Positions 7,767-15,149 of a stretch of DNA of 46,318 nucleotides are shown piece by piece. The stretch is taken from the NCBI GenBank assembly GCA_900314645.1, contig OMWB01000021.1, forward strand, positions 1-46,318. Reading direction: 5' to 3'. This stretch comes from an uncultured Actinomycetes bacterium. Its GTDB lineage: Bacteria > Actinomycetota > Coriobacteriia > Coriobacteriales > Atopobiaceae. Position numbers and translations under genes: made by a program. Below the pieces are notes generated by a model. That model was not told the origin of the DNA. It saw only the letters and a program-made list of their open reading frames with translations, and made no database searches. The stretch's first letter is position 1; each line of letters begins with the position of its first letter.

Positions 7767-8933
7767 ATGAGCACTGAGCCAAGCACCACGTACGCGCTCG
7801 TGAGCCACGAGTCAGCCGTCGAGGCCATCTGGGCCTTGGCGGCACGTGGTTGGAAAGGTGTGTTGGATGACGAGAATGTCTGGCTCGTGCCTGCCCCTGA
7901 AAACTGCGTGAAGACGCAGGGCGAGGCCAAGAAGCTCGCCACTGAGGTCAATCTTGCGGCGCTCGGAATCAACCGCACGCCTATCGATCTGCTTGTTCCC
8001 GACAAGGCCTGCTATTCGCGCGGAAAGCGTGCCAAGTTTCATGTCTGGGGAGACTTCTTTGCGCCGCGTTCGTTCGTACGCGTTCACGAGCGTGTGCTGG
8101 TGAGCACCCCATACTTTGCCGTGCTCCAGCTCGCGATGTGGTGCCGCGTGGATCGCCTCTCGCGTGAGGAGGCTCGTCGATCAGCCGAAGAAGACGCGCG
8201 CCTGCGTGCCGAGCTTGGAGTCGAAGGCGAAGGATCAACTGCGGAAGAGCTTGTCCGCTGGGAAAACATCGCTCGCCTCGTTCGAGCGGTCCAGGTGCTG
8301 AGCGACTTCATGGGCACGTATCGTCATGTGTCAACGGCCGGTGAATCCGAGGAGCAGCCAGACATCACCTACGGGACGCAGCCCATCATCACGCCTGAGC
8401 GCATGACGGCGTATCTGGCTCAGATGGGCAGCGTCCGAGGCATTGAGCGAGCAAGAAGGGTGTCGGACCTTGCCTATGCAGGAGCGGCTTCTCCCATGGA
8501 GACTTTCCTTGCGCTCACGCTGTCCTTGCCGTGCGGCATGGGCGGCTTTGGGCTGCCTCGCCCGCAGATGAACTACGAGGTGCATGTTGATGCTCAGCCC
8601 CGAGAGCTCTCTTCGCAAGAGACGATGTTCGTGGATCTTGGTTGGCCCGATCCTAAAGTAGCTGTGGAGTTCTATGGCTGGGATGAGCACTTCGGAGCTG
8701 GTCCTGTCAAGGTTGCCTCCGACGCCTCGCGTGCAAACTCGCTCACCGCGCTGGGCTGGACTGTTTTTCACGTTACCTACGAACAGGTGAAGACAGTGGC
8801 AGGCGTCACGCTGCTTGCTCGACAAGTTGCGGCGGCGTTAGGGGTAAGTCTCCCTGAGCCGAGCGACCTTGAACTGGTGTGGCGCTCCAGACTCCTGGCA
8901 CTTTTACTGCCGAAAACGGGGAGGCAACTGTAG
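7767..8933 (+). CDS. Uncharacterised protein with C-terminal Vsr/DUF559-like nuclease motif
   Basis: 388 aa, ATG 7767, with GAGGGGAAG upstream. Residues 1-280 show no family I recognise; they include a charged helical stretch around 125-160 (RLSREEARRSAEEDARLRAE). From residue 288 the pattern FVDLGWPDPKVAVEFYG, then DEHFG, DASRANSLTALGWTVFHVT, matches the PD-(D/E)xK-like layout of DUF559/Vsr proteins found widely in Actinobacteria, often in AbiEi-like antitoxin or orphan contexts. Asp290/Asp295 and Glu301 are candidate metal ligands. It stands alone, flanked by two direct copies of the 80-bp palindromic element and convergent with the next gene. DNA cleavage is not proven; an orphan regulatory or defence role is equally possible. 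Confidence 0.6.
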   Translation: MSTEPSTTYALVSHESAVEAIWALAARGWKGVLDDENVWLVPAPENCVKTQGEAKKLATEVNLAALGINRTPIDLLVPDKACYSRGKRAKFHVWGDFFAPRSFVRVHERVLVSTPYFAVLQLAMWCRVDRLSREEARRSAEEDARLRAELGVEGEGSTAEELVRWENIARLVRAVQVLSDFMGTYRHVSTAGESEEQPDITYGTQPIITPERMTAYLAQMGSVRGIERARRVSDLAYAGAASPMETFLALTLSLPCGMGGFGLPRPQMNYEVHVDAQPRELSSQETMFVDLGWPDPKVAVEFYGWDEHFGAGPVKVASDASRANSLTALGWTVFHVTYEQVKTVAGVTLLARQVAAALGVSLPEPSDLELVWRSRLLALLLPKTGRQL

Positions 8934-8965
8934 CGCTACATGAAACATGAGGCTGCTCTAGGAAT

Positions 8966-9045
8966 CAGAATTACCGACCAAGGGACTATTGCGCTTTATT
9001 CAACTGGGCTTTTGTCGAGTGAGCGTCCCCTGGTCGGTAATTCTG
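8966..9045 (+). repeat. 80-bp palindromic element, copy 3
   Basis: CAGAATTACCGACC / GGTCGGTAATTCTG termini in direct orientation relative to copy 2. The interior differs at five positions, mostly compensatory for a hairpin. Confidence 0.85.
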
Positions 9046-9052
9046 CATACAT

Positions 9053-9090
9053 GAGGGCCCTCTGCCACGGAAACCTGGCAGAGGGCCCTC
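9053..9090. terminator. Bidirectional terminator between convergent genes
   Basis: Perfect 15-bp stem GAGGGCCCTCTGCCA / TGGCAGAGGGCCCTC with loop CGGAAACC. It serves the nuclease-like gene on the plus strand and the flavoenzyme gene on the minus strand. Confidence 0.75.
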
Positions 9091-9121
9091 ACCTGTTTCG
9101 CCCTCTTGGGGTGCACGGCGT

Positions 9122-11074
9122 TTAGATGTCGAGTGCGGCGTGATAGCCCCAGTACACGGCGTTGGTGATGGTGCTCACGCGGGCAGCGTCGCCAATTACG
9201 CGCACAAACGGAGCCGCGTCCTGCAGCGCCTCGACCGTGGCCGTGCGGGAGCGCTGGCCCAGTGCGCAGATGACGCTTGCACCTGCTACCAGCACTTCGT
9301 TGCCGTCAGCCTCGCACCACACGCCCTCGTCGGTCACGCGCAGCGCTCGGTGGCCCAGGCGCACGTCCACGCCCAGCTTGTCGATCTGTGCCATGAGGAG
9401 CGGGCGGTGCCGCACGTTGGCGTCGGGCGCCAAGGCGTCGCGCATCTCAACGAGGCTCACGCGCTTGCCCTCCTGCGCCAGGTGCACCGCACACTCGCAG
9501 CCAGCCAGGCCACCGCCCATGATGACGACCTCGTCGCCCACCTTGTCCTTCTCCAGGTAGTAGTTGTTGACCACCACCACGTTGTCTCCGTCAAGACCGG
9601 GGATGGGTGGCACCAGCGGTTCGGAGCCCACGGCAATGATGAGCGCCTCGGCACCCAGCTCCTCAACCAGCTCAGGCGTGGCCTCGGTGCTCAGGCGGAT
9701 GTCCACGCCAGCTGCGCGGCAGAAGCGCTCGTACGTGCCGGTCAGCTCAAACATCTCGTGCTTGAAGGGCAGTGCCTGCTCGCTCTTGAGGATGCCGCCG
9801 AGCTGGTCTTCCTTCTCAAGCAGGATGACATCGTGCCCACGGCGCGCGGCCGTCCATGCGGCGTAGAGGCCGCCAGGGCCACCGCCTGCCACCACCACGC
9901 GCTTGCGACGCTCGGGTGCCACGGGGATGACCTCGTCGCCCTCCATCTCGCGGCCGATGATGGGGTTGACGGTGCAACGGCGCGTGCTTGTGGCGGCACG
10001 CTCGGCCATGCAGGTGAAGCAGCGCAGGCAACGCACGATGTCCTCGGGACGGTTCTCAACCACCTTGCGCGGCAGGTACGGGTCGGCGAGCAGCGCACGG
10101 CCCATGTACACCACGTCTGCCTTGCCGCTTGCGATGATCTCCTCCATCTGGGCGGGGTCGTTGAGGCCACCGAGCGTGGCGACAGGCACCTTAACGTGCT
10201 TCTTGATCTCCGCGGCCAAAAAGACGTTGCGCCCGTGCTCCTCAAACATGGAGGGATGCGTGATGCCAAAGGTCTTCTGATAGGTGCCTGCGCTCACGTG
10301 GAGCAGGTCGATGTAGGGCTCGAGCTGCTGCGCGATGCGCACGCCCTCGTCCACGTCGTAGCCACCCTCGCAGAACTCCGCGCCACTCAGGCGGAACTCG
10401 ATGGGGAAGAACGGCCCCACGGCCTCGCGCACGGACTGCAGCACGCGGATGGCAAAGCGGCAGCGGTTCTCCAGGCTGCCGCCGTACTCGTCGGTACGGT
10501 GGTTGAAGAGCGGCGAGAGGAACTGGTTGATGAGCCAGCCATGCCCGCCGTGAATCATGAGCATCTCAAAGCCAGCGCGCTTGGCAAGACCAGCAACGTG
10601 GCCATAGGCGGCGACGATCTCGTCGATCATCTCGTGAGTCAGGGCACGCACGGGCACGCCGTCTGCGCGGGTGCCGTCGCATGGCCCCCACTGCGCAAGT
10701 CCGTGCTGCTTGGACTTGTCGGTCATATAGGTGCCGGCAAACTGGCCGGAGTGCGAGAGCTCGAGCGACGGGATGGCACCATGACGACGGATGGCGTCGG
10801 CGGTGTAGGTTGCGCAGGCAAGCGAGTTGAGGATGCTCTCGTCCAAGTGGTAGGCATGGCTGCCGTCCGTTGCGGGATGCACCATCAGCTCGGATACGGT
10901 GACCGCCGCGGCACCGCCCTTGCCGCGTAGCTCATAGAACGCGGTGGACTTGGGGCCGATGCAGCCGTCGTTGGCAATGTCGGTGCCGCCCATGGGCGCC
11001 GAGAACATGCGGTTGCGGAAGGTGGTGCGCCTAATGGTGATGGGGCTCGAAAGGTGCGGGTACATGCGCTGCAT
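9122..11074 (-). CDS. Old-yellow-enzyme/Fe-S flavoprotein (2,4-dienoyl-CoA reductase/BaiCD family)
   Basis: 650 aa. Start chosen at ATG 11074 (MQRMYPHL) because of the AGGGAGAGG site just upstream; a 26-residue longer frame lacks one. Residues 1-340 form an FMN TIM barrel (SAPMGGTD, MIHGGHGWLINQFLSP, RTDEYGGSLENR, VATLGGL, MGRALLADP). Four cysteines in CLRCFTC...RRC-TVNP (about 355-375) bind a [4Fe-4S] cluster. The second half is an FAD/NAD(P)H dinucleotide-binding domain pair (VVVAGGGPGGLYAAW; VVIMGGGLAGCECA). The family reduces or desaturates enone/enoate-type substrates (bile-acid intermediates, dienoyl-CoAs, trimethylamine relatives). The actual substrate is unknown. It is divergent from the GH13 gene, with a dyad between them. 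Confidence 0.85.
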   Translation of the reverse strand: MQRMYPHLSSPITIRRTTFRNRMFSAPMGGTDIANDGCIGPKSTAFYELRGKGGAAAVTVSELMVHPATDGSHAYHLDESILNSLACATYTADAIRRHGAIPSLELSHSGQFAGTYMTDKSKQHGLAQWGPCDGTRADGVPVRALTHEMIDEIVAAYGHVAGLAKRAGFEMLMIHGGHGWLINQFLSPLFNHRTDEYGGSLENRCRFAIRVLQSVREAVGPFFPIEFRLSGAEFCEGGYDVDEGVRIAQQLEPYIDLLHVSAGTYQKTFGITHPSMFEEHGRNVFLAAEIKKHVKVPVATLGGLNDPAQMEEIIASGKADVVYMGRALLADPYLPRKVVENRPEDIVRCLRCFTCMAERAATSTRRCTVNPIIGREMEGDEVIPVAPERRKRVVVAGGGPGGLYAAWTAARRGHDVILLEKEDQLGGILKSEQALPFKHEMFELTGTYERFCRAAGVDIRLSTEATPELVEELGAEALIIAVGSEPLVPPIPGLDGDNVVVVNNYYLEKDKVGDEVVIMGGGLAGCECAVHLAQEGKRVSLVEMRDALAPDANVRHRPLLMAQIDKLGVDVRLGHRALRVTDEGVWCEADGNEVLVAGASVICALGQRSRTATVEALQDAAPFVRVIGDAARVSTITNAVYWGYHAALDI

Positions 11075-11135
11075 TGCGGTTCCTCTCCCTAATGCACTTG
11101 ATGACATAACAAATGTAATCCTTAAGCGCGTGGCG

Positions 11136-11153
11136 TGTGGAACCTGTTCCACA
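11136..11153. promoter_or_regulatory. 18-bp operator-like dyad between divergent genes
   Basis: TGTGGAAC-CT-GTTCCACA is a perfect 8-bp inverted repeat with a 2-bp centre, in the 232-bp gap between the flavoenzyme start (11074, minus) and the glucosidase start (11307, plus). Size and position fit a dimeric repressor site. No regulator gene is adjacent. Confidence 0.4.
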
Positions 11154-11306
11154 GGTAATAGGTGGATGGTTGTCTAGCCAACTCGTCACGTACGGCGTGC
11201 TGACGTTGACCAGACAATCGCACTCGATTACGAGCTCGTATGCACTTGTTTGGGTACGTGATACCATCAATTTGTCCTGCATGACGGTAGATGAGAGGAG
11301 CCCCTC

Positions 11307-12971
11307 ATGGCAGAGCAGTGGTGGCAGCGCGCGGTGGTGTACCAGATTTATCCCAAGAGCTTCCAAGACAGCAACGGTGACGGCGTCGGCGACCTCAAGG
11401 GCATTACGAGCCGGCTTCCGTACCTCGCCAAGCTGGGCATTGATGTCATTTGGCTGAGTCCCGTCTACGAGAGTCCTATGGATGACAACGGCTATGACAT
11501 CAGCGACTATCGCGCCATCGCCCCGGTGTTTGGCACGATGGAGGACTTCGACGCGATGCTTGAGACGGCCCACGGCCTCGGTATCAAGATCGTGATGGAC
11601 CTCGTGGCTAACCACACGTCTGACGAGCACTGGTGGTTCAAGGAGAGCCGCAGTAGCCGCGACAACCCCTATCGCGATTACTATTACTGGCGTGATCCCG
11701 TTGATGGCCACGAACCGTCGAACATGGGCGGCATCTTTGGTGGCAGCATCTGGCAGTGGGACGAGCAGACCAAGCAGTATTACCTGCACTGCTTCTCGGT
11801 CAAGCAGCCCGATCTCAACTGGGAGAACCCGCGCGTGCGCGACGAGGTCTACGACCTCATGGACTTCTGGCTAGCCAAGGGCATTGACGGCTTCCGTATG
11901 GACGTCATCGGCATGATTGCCAAGGACACGACCTTCCCTAACGGAGAGCCTGGTCCCACGGGCTATTCCCCGCTGTACCCGCTCATTCAGGACGAGCGCG
12001 TGCATCCCTGGCTTCAGGAAATGCGCCAGCGCGTGCTTTCGCGCTATGACACCATGACTGTGGGCGAGGTCGGCGGGGCGACGGTTGAGACCGCACGCAA
12101 GTACGCTAACCTCGACGGCAGCGAGCTCTCCATGGTGTTCCAGTTTGAGCACGTGGGCCTGACGGGCAGCCCGGAGCGCGGCAAGTGGGTGACGGACAAG
12201 CCGCGTTTGGTTGACCTCAAGCGCGTGTTCGAGCGTTGGGAGACGGGTCTTGAGGGCGTTGCGTGGAACAGCCTCTACTGGGACAACCACGACCAGCCGC
12301 GCGCCGTCAGCCGTTGGGCAAACGACGCGCCCGAGTGGCGCGAGCTCTCCGCAAAGATGCTGGCCACGTGTCTGCACCTGATGAAGGGGACCCCTTACAT
12401 CTATCAGGGCGAAGAGCTGGGCATGACCAACTATCCCTTTGAGGACATGAGCCTGATTGACGATCTCGAGGCGCACGACGCCTACCGCATGCTCACCCAG
12501 GACTGCGGCTGCAGCCACGAGGAGGCCATGGCTGCCATGCGGGAGATCTGCCGCGACAACGCGCGTACCCCCATGCAGTGGGACGCAACGCCGCTCGGCG
12601 GCTTCACCACGGGCCATCCGTGGCTGCCGGTCAACCCCAATACCGCCCAGATCAACGCCGCCGCTCAGGTGGATGACCCCACGTCGGTCTTTGCCCACTA
12701 CCAGCGCCTTATTGCTCTGCGGCATGAGAGCGACCTCGTGGTGCACGGCACGTTTAGGCTGCTTCTGCCCGACAGCGAGGAGCTCTTCGTGTACGAGCGC
12801 GAGCTGGGTGACCAGCGCATGCTGGTGGCTTGCAACTTCTGCGATCACGAGGTGGCGTTTGACGTGCCGGAGGGCTATGAGGGAGCGAGGCGTGTTGCGG
12901 AGAACTATGCCGAGCCTGGCCCAGCAGGTACTCTGCGGCCCTACGAGTGCTACGCTCTCCTCGCTGGTTAG
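11307..12971 (+). CDS. GH13 oligo-1,6-glucosidase / alpha-glucosidase
   Basis: 554 aa, the normal length for this GH13_31 group; ATG 11307 after GAGAGGAGC. Catalytic residues are visible: Asp199 (GFRMDVI, nucleophile), Glu254 (VGEVGG, acid/base) and Asp329 (WDNHDQPR, stabiliser). The DSNGDGVGDL calcium-type loop is at 21-30 and ANHTSDEHWWF at 101-111. Val200 after the nucleophile is the residue associated with alpha-1,6 (isomaltose-type) specificity; maltases carry Thr there. No signal peptide, so it hydrolyses imported isomalto-oligosaccharides to glucose in the cytosol. Trehalose-6-phosphate hydrolase is the main alternative, but the Val favours oligo-1,6-glucosidase. No transporter is nearby. 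Confidence 0.9.
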   Translation: MAEQWWQRAVVYQIYPKSFQDSNGDGVGDLKGITSRLPYLAKLGIDVIWLSPVYESPMDDNGYDISDYRAIAPVFGTMEDFDAMLETAHGLGIKIVMDLVANHTSDEHWWFKESRSSRDNPYRDYYYWRDPVDGHEPSNMGGIFGGSIWQWDEQTKQYYLHCFSVKQPDLNWENPRVRDEVYDLMDFWLAKGIDGFRMDVIGMIAKDTTFPNGEPGPTGYSPLYPLIQDERVHPWLQEMRQRVLSRYDTMTVGEVGGATVETARKYANLDGSELSMVFQFEHVGLTGSPERGKWVTDKPRLVDLKRVFERWETGLEGVAWNSLYWDNHDQPRAVSRWANDAPEWRELSAKMLATCLHLMKGTPYIYQGEELGMTNYPFEDMSLIDDLEAHDAYRMLTQDCGCSHEEAMAAMREICRDNARTPMQWDATPLGGFTTGHPWLPVNPNTAQINAAAQVDDPTSVFAHYQRLIALRHESDLVVHGTFRLLLPDSEELFVYERELGDQRMLVACNFCDHEVAFDVPEGYEGARRVAENYAEPGPAGTLRPYECYALLAG

Positions 12972-13053
12972 CTGCTAGAGTGGCGCCAGCGAGCGGATGT
13001 GTTAGCTCGTCATAACATCGCTCCTTGCCCCCATTTGTTGTCCGGTGAGGGTC

Positions 13054-13059
13054 TATACT
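13054..13059 (+). promoter_or_regulatory. Candidate -10 box for GH5-rsmI transcript
   Basis: TATACT lies 34 bases before the GH5-like start, in the 121-bp gap after the GH13 gene. No clear -35 partner at 16-18 bp, so this is a weak assignment. Confidence 0.3.
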
Positions 13060-13092
13060 CAAACTAGAAGGCTCGATCGGAAGGGGGCGCGC

Positions 13093-14139
13093 ATGGCTGA
13101 GCGGACGCTGCACGGTGTCAACCTCACAGGCTGGTTGACGCTGGAGCCATGGGTCACGCCCGAGCTCTTCGCCGACTCCGGCGCGCTTGACGAGTCTTCG
13201 CTCATCGCCTCGCTGGGACGGAAGCGCTATCGCGCGCTCGTGCGCAAGCACCGTTCGGAGTTCTTTGAGGCGGCAGACTTCACCCGCATCGCATCGCGCG
13301 GTTTCAATGCGGTGAGGCTGCCGGTCCCGTGGTATGCCTACGGCTCAAAGGGCCCAGAGTGCGGTCCGCGCGTTAGCTGCATCGACTGCGTTGACAAGGC
13401 GTTTGATTGGGCTGAGGAGGTTGGCCTCAAGGTCGTCCTCATGCTTGACGCCTCGCCTGGACACCGAGACTTTGCCAACATCGCTATCGACGGCAGCCTC
13501 GACTTCAGGGAGTACAAGGACGCGCTGCTCGAGGTTGTCGGTGCGCTCGCACGACGCTACGCCTCGCGTGACGGATTCTTTGGCATGGAAGTGCTTGCTC
13601 AGCCTCAGGTGCAGCGTCGCCATTGGCTGCAGGTGACTGACGGCATCCAGCTTCCGGTGCTGCGCAACTACTATCGCGACGCGTATCAGATCATTCGTCG
13701 TGTTTCCGGGGAAGACCCTGTGGTCATTCTGCCCGACGCGGGGGTTCCGGGTGCCTGGCGTCACTTCATGGCGCAGAGTCGCTACGAGAACGTCTGGCTT
13801 GATTGCAGCATGCGCAATCTTGCTGATGCCCGCCACTCTGCTTCGGGTCCTGCGGGAGTGCGCCGCCTGGCCGACGATGCTCGCAAACGGCTTACAGAGG
13901 CAAAAAAGAGTGGTCTGCCTACCATGGTGGGCTCATGGTCTGGCTCGCTGCCGTATGCTGACTCGCTCATGACACCCGAGGGACGTATCGCGCTCGAGCG
14001 CGTCTTCATCTCAGAGCAGCTTGCCGTGTTCAGAAACTGCTCCGCCTGGTTCTTTGAGACGTGGAAGACAAGCGGACGGCTCTCGGGCTGGGATGCCCGC
14101 GTCTCGCTCGCCACCTTTGAACGTAGGATGCTTGACTAA
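13093..14139 (+). CDS. GH5-like protein lacking both catalytic glutamates (pseudoenzyme)
   Basis: 348 aa; ATG 13093 follows GGAAGGGGG. The fold is that of GH5 exo-1,3-beta-glucanase relatives: GVNLTGWLTLEPWVTPELFA (8-27), GFNAVRLPVPW (70-80), VVLMLDASPG (114-123), and the terminal WFFETWKT (319-326). At the acid/base position, where relatives read NEP, it has Ala169-Gln170-Pro171. At the nucleophile position (relatives GEWS) it has Gly280-Ser281-Trp282-Ser283. The strand that usually carries a conserved His reads LDCSM. The frame is intact, so it was kept as a protein without normal glycosidase chemistry. No signal peptide. It overlaps rsmI by one base (TAATG), so the two are co-translated. 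A carbohydrate-binding or regulatory role is inference. Confidence 0.8.
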   Translation: MAERTLHGVNLTGWLTLEPWVTPELFADSGALDESSLIASLGRKRYRALVRKHRSEFFEAADFTRIASRGFNAVRLPVPWYAYGSKGPECGPRVSCIDCVDKAFDWAEEVGLKVVLMLDASPGHRDFANIAIDGSLDFREYKDALLEVVGALARRYASRDGFFGMEVLAQPQVQRRHWLQVTDGIQLPVLRNYYRDAYQIIRRVSGEDPVVILPDAGVPGAWRHFMAQSRYENVWLDCSMRNLADARHSASGPAGVRRLADDARKRLTEAKKSGLPTMVGSWSGSLPYADSLMTPEGRIALERVFISEQLAVFRNCSAWFFETWKTSGRLSGWDARVSLATFERRMLD

Positions 14140-14999
14140 TGAGTTCTGCTGCTGCCGCTTGCGGCACCCTGTACATGGTGGGCACGCCCATAGGCAACCT
14201 TTCTGACGCCTCACCGCGCGTTGTTCAGACGTTGACCGAGGCCGATCTTTTGCTCTGTGAGGACACGCGCGTTACCTCGAAGCTTCTTGCCCACTTTGGC
14301 ATCCACGTGCCGCTCCAGCGTGCCGACGAGAACGTCTTGGCTGAACGCATCCCGCAGGTGCTCGACCGTCTTGCATCAGGGGAGCGCGTGGCGTTTGTCT
14401 CTGATGCAGGCATGCCTGGTGTGTCAGATCCCGGCCAGCGGCTGGTCGATGCGGCGCTTGAGGCGGGCGAGCGCGTTGAGGTCATCCCTGGGCCGTCTGC
14501 GGTGACGTGCGCCTTGGTGGCTTCTGGCCTTCCCATGGAGCATTTCTTCTTTGAGGGGTTCCTGCCGCGCAAGAAGGGCCCCATGGCGGAGCGTCTGCGC
14601 CAGCTTGCTGCGGTGCCTGGCGCGCTTGTGCTCTACGAGTCTCCGCGCCGTGTTGCCGCCACCCTTGCCGTCATCGCGGAGGTGTTTCCGCTGCGGCGCG
14701 TAGCGCTCGTGCGCGAGCTCACCAAGCTGCATGAGGAGTGCGTGCGCGGACTTGCGCCACAGGTCGCCGAGGAGATTGCTGCGCGTGACGAGGTCAAGGG
14801 CGAGTGCGTGGTGGTCATCGAGGGCCCCGTGGCAGGGGAGGAGAGCCCCTCGCAAGAGGAGGGCCAGCAACCGTCGCTTGACGAGGCCATTGCCGAGGGT
14901 CTGGCGGCTGGTGAGCGCGCAAGTGCGCTGGCGAAACGTCTCGCAAAGGCCTATGGGGTTCCTCGCGCCGAGGTCTACGACTTGATAGCCAACCGATGA
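14139..14999 (+). CDS. rsmI: 16S rRNA 2'-O-ribose C1402 methyltransferase RsmI
   Basis: 286 aa. Its ATG overlaps the preceding stop. RsmI signatures run in order: LYMVGTPIGNLSDASPR (SAM-binding N-terminal loop), LCEDTRVTSKLL, AFVSDAGMPGVSDPG, VIPGPSAVTCAL, FEGFLPRKKG, LVLYESPRRV. The enzyme methylates the ribose of C1402 in the decoding centre of 16S rRNA using S-adenosylmethionine. The C-terminal tail after about 230 is acidic and variable. The gene order rsmI-metG-rsmA-tatD puts two 16S methyltransferases near each other. Confidence 0.95.
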   Translation: MSSAAAACGTLYMVGTPIGNLSDASPRVVQTLTEADLLLCEDTRVTSKLLAHFGIHVPLQRADENVLAERIPQVLDRLASGERVAFVSDAGMPGVSDPGQRLVDAALEAGERVEVIPGPSAVTCALVASGLPMEHFFFEGFLPRKKGPMAERLRQLAAVPGALVLYESPRRVAATLAVIAEVFPLRRVALVRELTKLHEECVRGLAPQVAEEIAARDEVKGECVVVIEGPVAGEESPSQEEGQQPSLDEAIAEGLAAGERASALAKRLAKAYGVPRAEVYDLIANR

Positions 15000-15010
15000 G
15001 GGGGCCAAAA

Positions 15011-15068
15011 GGTCCGACCTTGTAGTCCCGACTTGGGTGCCAAGGAACCAGAAGGTCCGACCTCTGGT
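15011..15068. repeat. Two GGTCCGACC hairpin motifs (copies 4 and 5) before metG
   Basis: GGTCCGACC occurs at 15011-15019 and again at 15054-15062. The second sits in ACCAGA...TCTGGT (15047-15068), a short hairpin with one bulge. The segment lies between rsmI and metG and may terminate rsmI transcription. Confidence 0.5.
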
Positions 15069-15149
15069 CCCGACGTCAGCGCTTCGCGGCAGCCCAAGAG
15101 GTGATACACTAGAAAAGTTGCAACAACCTTCGTCATCAGGAGGAGTCCC

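Noticed and set aside
9140..10930. Long open frame on the plus strand opposite the flavoenzyme gene
   Set aside because: It mirrors the codon structure of the minus-strand gene in GC-rich DNA, has no Shine-Dalgarno, and yields Ala/His/Val-rich low-complexity protein. The minus-strand frame has full family motifs.
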